Shown here: piece after piece, positions 1-6,077 of the stretch
How positions within the stretch are numbered: the first letter of the stretch is position 1
Layout: each line of letters starts with the position of its first letter
From: Firmicutes bacterium UBA4874
GTDB taxonomy: Bacteria > Bacillota > Clostridia > Caldicoprobacterales > DTU083
Length of the DNA stretch: 10,026 bases
Assembly (NCBI GenBank): GCA_002399435.1
Contig: DHDO01000108.1
Span: 1-10,026, forward strand
Direction of reading: 5' to 3'
Notes under the pieces: generated by a model
The model's database searches: none
Told to the model about the DNA's origin: nothing
The model's input: only the letters and a program-made list of their open reading frames with translations
Position numbers and translations under genes: made by a program

Positions 1-40
1 GAAACAATACCTATATTTCTCAGTGCCGCTACTATGGCCT

Positions 41-120
41 AACCTCCGAAATCAGCAGGTTGAAAACAACCGGCTTTAACCCTTCAGGAGAGCTCCCACC
101 AGGAGAACTCCTGATGGGAG
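41..120. other. Structured non-coding segment with two stem-loops
   Basis: This lies just downstream of the last binding-protein gene (stop at 147) and extends toward the window edge. Stem 1 pairs 58-62 with 67-71 around an AAAA loop and extends, past one A-G mismatch on the plus strand, to AGC 54-56 with GCT 73-75. CTCC at 44-47 can pair with GGAG at 87-90 to enclose stem 1. Stem 2 pairs 93-104 with 109-120 around a 4-nt loop. It has one C-A mismatch on the plus strand, but read as minus-strand RNA that position becomes a U-G wobble and all 12 pairs form. No T-run follows on either strand, so it is not a classical intrinsic terminator. It may be an mRNA 3' structure or attenuator after the binding-protein operon, or the right end of a mobile element (see findings). 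The structure is read from sequence; the function is inference. Confidence 0.45.
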
Positions 121-146
121 AATCCATTCATTCCATGCAAAGAGAA

Positions 147-1622
147 TCATTTTCCCTTAAATATGACCTGATCCAGCAAGCCCTGAACTTCAGGTTTGAT
201 ACTCTCATACACCTCGGCAGGAGTGGTTTCCAACTGAAGGATTTGGGTATTTGTCGTTTTGAGCTTGCCTCTGACTGTGCTCACCACACGGCTCAAATCA
301 CACTTTACATTGGCATACAGCATTTCAAAAATTTCTGCCGATTCCTCATCGGACAACTCCGTCATCATTTCATCCTTCAGAATATTTTTCTTCGAGCAGC
401 GGTTTGCAATTGCGACCAGTACCGCAGCAACTTCATCCGGCTTTTCTATGTTGTTGAAAATGTGGAAGATGGAATCATTATAAGTAACAACGCAGTAATC
501 CGTTGCTTTCGGTCCCATTGGCACAGGGATCATTCCATATTCATCCGCCATATTGGCGCGGTATTTTGACTGGGCAGAATAATTGCCGCAATAAAATACA
601 TATTTTCCGTCCATAAACAGCTGATCTTCATCTTCATCGTTGTTCGGATGAGGATAAACATACCCCGCCTTCAGCAAATCCACAACAAAATTGTTGGCCT
701 CCAGAGTGTTTTCCTGAAGCGGATCAAACTGATAGCCTTTCGGTGTATTGTTCACATAAGTACCGTTGTTGGCAAACACAAATAATGGAGTAAAAATGCC
801 TTCGTGTGCGTATCCAATGGGATAAACTTCTCCACCCGCTTTTGAGGTGATTGTCTCACAGCACTTTTTAAATTCTTCGAACGTCCATTTTTTCGTTTTG
901 ACTAAATCATAGATATCAGGCAGTCCATATTTCTCAGCCAGAGTTTTATTAAACACCATAACACCACGTAATACATCCGTCGAGCCTTTGGCAAGAAAAT
1001 GCACGCCAAACTGCTTGCCGAACATATGGGCAAATTCAGTTTGGGGGAGCCATGAATTTCCTTTCAGATCGATGATCTTGTTATCCGTTAAATCCATAAC
1101 AATATTCTCGCTGTACAAAGACTCCATTTGAGAGCCGGTAATATCCATCGCCAGAATATCGCCCAATGTATTTCCTGCTGCCTTTTCGGTAAGGGCACGT
1201 GCCACAAGGTCTCTGCCTTTAATCTCTTCCACTGTGATTTTGCAGTTATAATCTTTTTCAATCTCAGCCAGAGAATCTACAACTTCAAGTACTGCGTTGG
1301 GTGTCGATGTCCCTTCTTCAGGATTCTTTCTCCAGCGATTTGGAAAGCCAGACAAAAATTTAATCTCTCTGCCTTCCAGATCCATAGGCTTTTCCTTAAA
1401 AACAGCATCTTTGATATGGGGATTCGATGCTTCTTTCTGCCCGGATTTCTTTTTAGAATCAGCGTCGTTGGTCTTTGAAGAATCCTTAGATTTATCACTA
1501 TCCGATTCTTTGGCTTGATGCGGATTATTCTGAGGAGTAGCTTTACCTGTACATCCTCCAACAAATACACTTAACAGAAACAACATAGACAACAGAGCCG
1601 CAATCTTTCTTTTACCTTTCAT
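147..1622 (-). CDS. ABC transporter sugar-binding lipoprotein (family 1), paralog 1
   Basis: 491-aa extracellular solute-binding lipoprotein of a carbohydrate ABC importer. The N-terminus is a lipoprotein signal: basic MKGKRK, a hydrophobic stretch of about 16 residues, and a V-G-G-C lipobox with Cys24 as the lipidated residue. A hydrophilic Ser/Asp/Lys-rich linker (about 25-65) would tether the globular domain to the membrane. The body has features of large Firmicutes family-1 binding proteins, such as the LLKAGYVYPHP and DEDQLFMDGK segments and a VLVAIANRCS segment near the C-terminus. It is a close paralog of the gene immediately upstream (72-bp gap), colinear throughout. Its RBS is weak or long-spaced (GAGAGG at 1634-1639, 11 nt from ATG), which may lower translation or reflect coupling. 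The ligand is inferred from neighbours as an acidic pectin-like oligosaccharide. No permease or ATPase gene is visible, so the partner is unknown. The family call is firm; the ligand is a guess. Confidence 0.9.
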   Translation of the reverse strand: MKGKRKIAALLSMLFLLSVFVGGCTGKATPQNNPHQAKESDSDKSKDSSKTNDADSKKKSGQKEASNPHIKDAVFKEKPMDLEGREIKFLSGFPNRWRKNPEEGTSTPNAVLEVVDSLAEIEKDYNCKITVEEIKGRDLVARALTEKAAGNTLGDILAMDITGSQMESLYSENIVMDLTDNKIIDLKGNSWLPQTEFAHMFGKQFGVHFLAKGSTDVLRGVMVFNKTLAEKYGLPDIYDLVKTKKWTFEEFKKCCETITSKAGGEVYPIGYAHEGIFTPLFVFANNGTYVNNTPKGYQFDPLQENTLEANNFVVDLLKAGYVYPHPNNDEDEDQLFMDGKYVFYCGNYSAQSKYRANMADEYGMIPVPMGPKATDYCVVTYNDSIFHIFNNIEKPDEVAAVLVAIANRCSKKNILKDEMMTELSDEESAEIFEMLYANVKCDLSRVVSTVRGKLKTTNTQILQLETTPAEVYESIKPEVQGLLDQVIFKGK

Positions 1623-1694
1623 TTCTCACTCATCCTCTCATTTATAGAATAATTTCAAAGTTTTCACTTGTAAAACTCAAGCTGTATTACTTTT

Positions 1695-3203
1695 TTAGTC
1701 AATCTTCTGTTGATCCATATTGATTTTCGTCTGATCCAAAGCCGTCTGACATTTTGCTTCGATCTCCTTCAATGCTTCGACAGGAGTCTGCTCGAGGGAT
1801 AAAATCCTTGTACTCGCTCCTTTGATGGCAACTCTGACATCGCTCACCGAGCGGCTTATATCAATAATCGCATCACGATACATACTCTGCAGCATCTCTG
1901 CCGATTCCATATTCGGCAGCGCATATAACAGTTCGTCCTCTATCAGATTTTTATAGTCCCTGGAGCACCGGTTTGCAATAGCAACCAGCACGGCGCAAAC
2001 CTCTTCGGGCTTATCTATCCCTTCAAATATATGATAGATGAAATCGTTATATAAAACAGCGCCGTATTTCGTTCCACCTTTCCCGATAGGTGCCGGCAAC
2101 AATCCATATTCATCCGGCATTTCCTTTTTAAATCTTCTCATAGCAGAATAAGTCGTAAAGTAGAATACAAGCTTTCTGTCCATAAAAAGCTGGTCTTCAT
2201 CAAAGGCTTTGTCATCGGGATGCGGATACACATAACCGGCTTTCAGCAAATCCACGATGAAGTTCAATCCCTCCATGGTAGCATCTTTAAAAGGATCGTA
2301 CTTCCAGCCTTCCGGCGTGCTATCCACAAAGGCACCGTTATTCCCAACTACTACGGTTGGCGTAAACATGCTTTCTTTTAAATAACCTATTGGATATACC
2401 TTGTCGCCATATTTTTCAACTATCTTTTCGCATATCTGTTTAAACTCGTCATAGGTCCATCGATGGTTACGGACCAGATCATACGGATTCTCCAGGCCTA
2501 TTTCATCATATAGTGTTTTGTTGAATACAATACAACCGCGTATAATATCACCAGATGTCTTGGGAATAAATGACACACCATAATGGTGACCCAACATATA
2601 TGCAAAATCGGAAGACGATAACCACGGATTTTGACCAATGCCGATGATTTCACTGTCTTCCAGAGGCATTATGATCTCCTGCCCATATAGCTTTTCCATA
2701 TAGGAACCGGCAATATCCATCTCAAGGATATCTCCTAAAACATCTCCGGCCGCTTTGGCTGTGACAGCGTCTTCCACCAGAGGTTTGCCCTTCTGCTCCA
2801 CAACCGTAATCTTGCAGTTATAATCCTTTTCGATCGACTTCAGAGCTTCCACTGTTTCGACAACATAGTGATCCGTATTTTCAACGGTTTCGTTCAAAGT
2901 CCAATTCTGAGGGAGAGGTGTAAGAAATTTGATCTCTCTCCCACCTAAATCCATTGGAGTTTCTTTAAAAGCAATATCGTCAACCTGGACAACCTCCTCT
3001 TCTTTCTGACCGGATTGCACTTTCGAATTGTCATCACCAGCCTGTGAAGGGTCCCCCGGAACAGCAGAGACATCCGTAGCATCCGAGGCATTTGTTTGGC
3101 CTGAACGATCCGGTGAAACAGCTTTGTCTGCACATCCCCCAGCAATTACACTTAACAGTAGCAGAACAGATAACAGAGCCGCTATCATTTTTTTACTTTT
3201 CAT
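1695..3203 (-). CDS. ABC transporter sugar-binding lipoprotein (family 1), paralog 2
   Basis: Secreted lipoprotein of 502 aa when started at the ATG at 3203. An in-frame ATG at 3212 sits directly against the GAGGAG Shine-Dalgarno (3213-3218) with no spacer. The ATG at 3203 has a 9-nt spacer and gives an N-terminus (MKSKKM) matching the paralog downstream, so I prefer it. Signal peptide: basic start, Leu-rich core, lipobox A-G-G-C with Cys24. An acidic/Ser-Gln linker (about 25-70) precedes the binding domain. It shares long colinear blocks with the 147-1622 protein, for example PMDLxGREIKFL, EKDYNCKITV, VDLLKAGYVYPHP, DEDQLFMD and VAIANRCS, so the pair arose by tandem duplication. This is the first binding-protein gene after a 277-bp leader and probably has its own promoter. 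It presumably delivers oligosaccharides to a LplB/YtcP-type importer encoded outside the window; the ligand is not readable from sequence. Confidence 0.9.
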   Translation of the reverse strand: MKSKKMIAALLSVLLLLSVIAGGCADKAVSPDRSGQTNASDATDVSAVPGDPSQAGDDNSKVQSGQKEEEVVQVDDIAFKETPMDLGGREIKFLTPLPQNWTLNETVENTDHYVVETVEALKSIEKDYNCKITVVEQKGKPLVEDAVTAKAAGDVLGDILEMDIAGSYMEKLYGQEIIMPLEDSEIIGIGQNPWLSSSDFAYMLGHHYGVSFIPKTSGDIIRGCIVFNKTLYDEIGLENPYDLVRNHRWTYDEFKQICEKIVEKYGDKVYPIGYLKESMFTPTVVVGNNGAFVDSTPEGWKYDPFKDATMEGLNFIVDLLKAGYVYPHPDDKAFDEDQLFMDRKLVFYFTTYSAMRRFKKEMPDEYGLLPAPIGKGGTKYGAVLYNDFIYHIFEGIDKPEEVCAVLVAIANRCSRDYKNLIEDELLYALPNMESAEMLQSMYRDAIIDISRSVSDVRVAIKGASTRILSLEQTPVEALKEIEAKCQTALDQTKINMDQQKID

Positions 3204-3212
3204 TTCCCCCAT

Positions 3213-3218
3213 CTCCTC
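3213..3218 (-). promoter_or_regulatory. RBS deciding the start of the 1695-3203 gene
   Basis: GAGGAG on the minus strand, 9 nt before the ATG at 3203 and directly abutting the ATG at 3212. A ribosome bound here can use the downstream ATG at normal spacing but not the upstream one. Confidence 0.75.
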
Positions 3219-3376
3219 ATTCCTTTATAAATTGAATAGGAACTGTTCGTCATTTCAACCTGGGTTCGATAAAGTTCTGCTTCATGTTTGGATACAACTA
3301 AAAACCATTTCTATATTTTCCCTGAATACAGGTATATTTAGATACACTAAGATTCCTATTCGTCAATGGGAACTAG

Positions 3377-3389
3377 GTAAGTTACTTAC
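3377..3389. repeat. Inverted repeat, possible operator
   Basis: GTAAGT-T-ACTTAC, 6-bp arms with a 1-bp centre, about 175 bp upstream of the binding-protein start and just downstream of a TATACT -10-like box. The symmetry is compatible with a dimeric regulator site or a small hairpin. AraC proteins more often use direct repeats, so another regulator may be involved. Confidence 0.35.
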
Positions 3390-3435
3390 TAATACTAATT
3401 CCAGTATAAAAGCAAAACGAACCTTTTACTTTGAC

Positions 3436-3446
3436 AATATTGCTTT
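3436..3446 (+). repeat. 11-bp repeat shared with the regulator promoter (copy 2)
   Basis: AATATTGCTTT, the second exact copy of the element at 5139-5149, about 235 bp upstream of the binding-protein start and close to the GH28 stop codon. Confidence 0.35.
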
Positions 3447-3480
3447 CCTTAAACTTTGGTATATAGGAAAATTGCGGAAC

Positions 3481-4893
3481 TTATAAATTCTTGCTCTTCT
3501 CCTTTTCTATTTCAGACAATTCCGTGCCGCTGCAATTCCGGAACGAGAGAATCGGATCCTCCTGTATCAGAAGTCTCATCTTATGAAACTTCAAATCCTT
3601 CCCATAAGCGCATTTCACCCCCCTTTCTGCGGTAAAGCAGCAATTTTCCAGATGAATATTCTTTATTGGCATCTCCGGAAGGCCCAAAATGGAAATTGCC
3701 TGGCCTGCATGGATGCAGGTGATACCCTGAATGGAAATATCCCGGAATTCGGGAGTACCCTCTGATACCGGCAATGCGTCCTCTGTCTCTGCGAAGATCC
3801 TTTCACTGTTATAACGGGTTGTCATTAAAATACCTTCCTTTAAAATATCCTTCATCCGGATATTGTCTATGGATATCTTCTCTACAACCCCACCTCTTCC
3901 CCTGCAGCTTTTCAATCGGATTCCAACATCCGTACCCATAAAAATGCAATCGGATACATGAATATTCTTTACATCCCCGGACATCTCGCTTCCCACTACA
4001 AATCCACCATGCCCATGATAAACAGTGCAATTGCAAATACTTACCTTCTCACAGGCGACACCCCGTTCTCTTCCCTCCTGGTCTTTTCCGGATTTCATGC
4101 ATATTGCATCGTCCCCAACATCAAAATCGGAGTGGGACACCATTACATTTTTACACGAATCCAGATCCAGTCCATCTCCATTCTGCGCATACCATGGATT
4201 TCTTACTGAGATATTGGAAATCATTACATTTTCGCACAGTAAGAGATGAATGCACCACGCCGGCGAATTCTGAAAAGTTGGTCCGTCCAGCAATATTTTT
4301 TGGCATCGTGTCAAATTCAAAAGTGCTGGCCGGGCAAACCTCTTATGGGATTCGTATGCCTCCCTGTCTGCTTCCGCCTTGTGCTTTTTAAAAAATTGTT
4401 CCCCTTCTGATGCTTGCTTTTCAGGCCACCATGTCTGGCTATCGATATTGACAAATCCACCGGAATGAACCAATCGGTTCCATTGACTTTCTGTCATCTT
4501 TGATCTTTTGACGGGCCTCCATGCTTCTCCGGAACCATCAAAAATGCCTTTTCCGGTTATTGCAATGTTCTTCAAATCTATTCCGTTTATTGGAGAAACG
4601 CACCTTACTGTATCCTGTCCTTCAAAATTGGAGGAAACAAGCGGGTAATCGTCGATGCTTTTACTGAATACAACAAGCGCACCTTCCTGTACATGTAAAT
4701 CTACATTGCTCCTTAAAGATATCGGACCGGTCCGCCATACTCCGGCAGGTACGACAACCCTTCCTCCGCCTTTCAGGCTGCAGTCTTCCACTGCCCTGGC
4801 AATCGATTCGGTATTCCTGTGAATGCCGTCTCCTTTTGCTCCATACTCCGTAATGTTAAAATCCTGTTCCGCAAACAAAGGGGCTTTCATCAT
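3481..4893 (-). CDS. GH28 polygalacturonase, cytoplasmic type
   Basis: Glycoside hydrolase family 28 right-handed beta-helix enzyme, 470 aa from the ATG at 4893; the next ATG at 4890 is equally possible and has the better 8-nt RBS spacing. A longer TTG start at 4905 would overlap the GGAGG Shine-Dalgarno (4899-4903) and is rejected. The N-terminus (EYGAKGDG..NT) is the usual opening of pectinase-type beta-helices. Catalytic motifs are present: N-G-D about 238-240 with a following Asp (NTD in classical enzymes), G-D-D 260-262, G-H-G 294-296 and R-L-K 326-328. The family hydrolyses alpha-1,4-galacturonosyl or rhamnogalacturonan linkages. No signal peptide is present, so it probably trims imported oligogalacturonides, as exo-acting members do. 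It is divergent from the AraC regulator and precedes the binding-protein genes. The family is certain; exo versus endo action and exact substrate are inferred. Confidence 0.92.
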   Translation of the reverse strand: MMKAPLFAEQDFNITEYGAKGDGIHRNTESIARAVEDCSLKGGGRVVVPAGVWRTGPISLRSNVDLHVQEGALVVFSKSIDDYPLVSSNFEGQDTVRCVSPINGIDLKNIAITGKGIFDGSGEAWRPVKRSKMTESQWNRLVHSGGFVNIDSQTWWPEKQASEGEQFFKKHKAEADREAYESHKRFARPALLNLTRCQKILLDGPTFQNSPAWCIHLLLCENVMISNISVRNPWYAQNGDGLDLDSCKNVMVSHSDFDVGDDAICMKSGKDQEGRERGVACEKVSICNCTVYHGHGGFVVGSEMSGDVKNIHVSDCIFMGTDVGIRLKSCRGRGGVVEKISIDNIRMKDILKEGILMTTRYNSERIFAETEDALPVSEGTPEFRDISIQGITCIHAGQAISILGLPEMPIKNIHLENCCFTAERGVKCAYGKDLKFHKMRLLIQEDPILSFRNCSGTELSEIEKEKSKNL

Positions 4894-4898
4894 TTCTT

Positions 4899-4903
4899 CC
4901 TCC
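4899..4903 (-). promoter_or_regulatory. RBS of the GH28 gene
   Basis: GGAGG on the minus strand, 5 nt from the ATG at 4893 and 8 nt from the adjacent ATG at 4890. It overlaps the alternative TTG start at 4905 and so argues against it. Confidence 0.75.
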
Positions 4904-4912
4904 AAAATGTTA

Positions 4913-5020
4913 TTACGCCGGTTTTTTGTGGCTTTTATAATGCTTTTTCCGGTTATCGCACCGTTCTCCCAAACAGTTCTGCATCTTATTCCATAAAGGG
5001 AATTCCATTTTATGCATCAT
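4913..5020 (-). CDS. Candidate small basic protein or leader peptide (35 codons)
   Basis: Short reading frame, not recognised as any family. It begins with two adjacent ATGs (5020 and 5017); GGGGAG at 5025-5030 gives 4-nt or 7-nt spacing, so 5017 (34 aa) is likelier. It ends in tandem TAA TAA, 19 nt before the GH28 ATG, leaving just enough room for the GH28 RBS. The peptide starts MMHKMEFPLW, has two cysteines four residues apart (Cys16, Cys21), and has a strongly basic Lys/His/Arg C-terminal half ending KKPA. There is no hydrophobic segment. The position suggests a leader peptide or a small protein co-transcribed with GH28. The good RBS and double stop favour reality; the short length and lack of recognisable homology leave it doubtful. 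Confidence 0.3.
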   Translation of the reverse strand: MMHKMEFPLWNKMQNCLGERCDNRKKHYKSHKKPA

Positions 5021-5095
5021 ATCACTCCCCAGCTGTTTAGTTTATTCTTCCGTCAAACAAAGTCTACTCTGTTACTATATAACAATATCTTCTTC

Positions 5096-5124
5096 TTTAC
5101 TTTCACAGAATTGCTATGTATAAT
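5096..5124 (+). promoter_or_regulatory. Promoter P1 for the AraC-type regulator
   Basis: TTTACT (5096-5101), 17-bp spacer, perfect TATAAT (5119-5124): a sigma-70/SigA-type promoter. Predicted initiation near 5131 gives a leader of about 40 nt before the ATG at 5169. Confidence 0.55.
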
Positions 5125-5138
5125 GGTTCTTGTATAAT
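5111..5138 (+). promoter_or_regulatory. Possible second promoter P2 for the regulator
   Basis: TTGCTA (5111-5116), 16-bp spacer, second perfect TATAAT (5133-5138), 14 bp downstream of the first -10 box and overlapping P1. The 11-bp repeat AATATTGCTTT at 5139-5149 lies directly over the expected start site, a position suited to autorepression. Confidence 0.4.
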
Positions 5139-5149
5139 AATATTGCTTT
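5139..5149 (+). repeat. 11-bp repeat shared with the binding-protein leader (copy 1)
   Basis: AATATTGCTTT, identical to 3436-3446 in the leader of the binding-protein operon, same orientation. Both copies are non-coding. Candidate recognition element of the local AraC-type regulator; inference only. Confidence 0.35.
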
Positions 5150-5168
5150 TTAATAGAAGGTGTTCTGT

Positions 5169-6059
5169 ATGAAAATCAAGGATGAACCTTTGTCACAGAA
5201 AGAAAGCTTTCGGATAGAATATACCCCGGCACCCAAAAAACAGAATATGCCTTTGAATCATTATCATAACTGCTATGAAATATATTATTTTCTTGGGAAT
5301 GCGGCAACATACTTTATTGGAAACAAATCCTACCAGGTGAATAAGTACGACGTCGTATTTGTAGACAAATTCACATACCATAAGACCTGGTATGAGAAAG
5401 GGGAGAAAGGTGAAAGATTCCTGATCTATATCAGCGATGAAGCCTTTAATATCATTCCGGATCAGGATATCAGAAACAAGATCCTGCTCATGTTTCAAAA
5501 GAAAAAGCTTTCCTTCCCGAATCCATTTAATCGGAGATTATTTCACAAGCTGACGGAGCAGATCTATCCGGCCTCTACACAGCAATCGGAACCAATATCG
5601 AAGCTAAAGGCACTGTTTTCCTTATTGAATTTACTGCTTTCCATGGCGGAAATGGTAGACAAAGGGAAGGTCCTGGAAAGCAGCGCAAAAGCCAATTCAA
5701 GGGAACAGCGGATCGCTCGGGTTGTTGATTATATTAACTCCAACTATAACGACCCGATTACCCTGGGCATGCTATCCGAGCGATTTTACATAAGCAAATA
5801 CTATTTATGCCATAGCTTCAATGAGGTTACAGGAAGCAGCATCATGGATTTTGTTACGGAAAAAAGAATTATCGAAGCGGAAAAGCTTCTCCGATATTCC
5901 GATCTTAATATCACCCAGGTTTCCGAGGCAGTCGGATTTAATACGATCAGCTATTTTATAACACTTTTTAAGAAGAAATACCAGTGCACCCCTACTGCCT
6001 TTCGTAAAAAAGTGAATTTTAATGATTCCAAAAATACCAGTCAACTAACTATACCATAA
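5169..6059 (+). CDS. AraC-family transcriptional regulator with cupin sensor domain
   Basis: 296-aa DNA-binding regulator. The N-terminal sugar-sensing cupin carries H-Y-H-N-C-Y-E at about 31-37, typical of AraC-like beta-barrels. The C-terminal domain (about 180-285) has two helix-turn-helix units: the first around 197-218 (TLGMLSERFYISKYYL), the second around 247-268 with the family signature ending GFNTISYFITLFKKKYQCTP. The start is the ATG at 5169 because AGAAGG (5155-5160) lies 8 nt upstream; a GTG at 5160 overlaps that RBS and is rejected. The gene is divergent from GH28 and convergent with the PL22 gene, so it sits between the two catabolic blocks. By family precedent it most likely activates them when an imported uronic-acid oligosaccharide, or its product, binds the cupin. 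The inducer and the direction of regulation are inferred. Confidence 0.93.
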   Translation: MKIKDEPLSQKESFRIEYTPAPKKQNMPLNHYHNCYEIYYFLGNAATYFIGNKSYQVNKYDVVFVDKFTYHKTWYEKGEKGERFLIYISDEAFNIIPDQDIRNKILLMFQKKKLSFPNPFNRRLFHKLTEQIYPASTQQSEPISKLKALFSLLNLLLSMAEMVDKGKVLESSAKANSREQRIARVVDYINSNYNDPITLGMLSERFYISKYYLCHSFNEVTGSSIMDFVTEKRIIEAEKLLRYSDLNITQVSEAVGFNTISYFITLFKKKYQCTPTAFRKKVNFNDSKNTSQLTIP

Positions 6060-6066
6060 AATGGTA
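6052..6066. other. Small hairpin overlapping the regulator stop codon
   Basis: TACCAT-AAA-ATGGTA, a 6-bp stem with a 3-nt loop, covering the TAA of the regulator and lying in the 18-bp gap before the convergent PL22 stop (6078). There is no GC-rich core or T-run on either strand, so it is at best a weak bidirectional terminator. Confidence 0.3.
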
Positions 6067-6077
6067 GATATATTACC

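Larger units (their letters stand above)
3219..3480 (-). promoter_or_regulatory. Leader and likely promoter region of the binding-protein operon
   Basis: Gene-free AT-rich stretch between the GH28 stop and the first binding-protein gene; its length suggests an independent promoter or attenuation region. Seen in it: a minus-strand TATACT (-10-like) at 3403-3408 without a good -35; a minus-strand TTGACG at 3361-3366 without a good -10; a perfect 6-bp-arm inverted repeat, GTAAGT-N-ACTTAC, at 3377-3389; tandem ACTAAT hexamers at 3388-3399; and AATATTGCTTT (plus strand) at 3436-3446, repeated exactly near the regulator promoter. I see no convincing terminator after GH28, so readthrough from GH28 is also possible. 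The individual sites are candidates only. Confidence 0.45.

Noticed and set aside
60..569. Plus-strand open frame of 169 codons starting TTG
   Set aside because: It runs antisense through the conserved C-terminal part of the binding lipoprotein, has no convincing RBS, and has no recognisable domain.
3200..3253. 17-codon minus-strand ORF whose TGA overlaps the binding-protein ATG (ATGA)
   Set aside because: The overlap looks like coupling, but the ORF has only a weak AGG upstream and a very short sequence, and it contains the RBS of the next gene; chance is the simpler reading.
3431..3436. Consensus TTGACA on the plus strand
   Set aside because: The nearest TATA-like box is 23 bp away and it would drive transcription antisense into GH28; not a supported promoter.
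4918..4954. Two CCGGTT words 31 bp apart in the GH28 leader
   Set aside because: The spacing near three helical turns is suggestive, but the word is only 6 bp, the flanks do not match, and it lies in the small ORF candidate.
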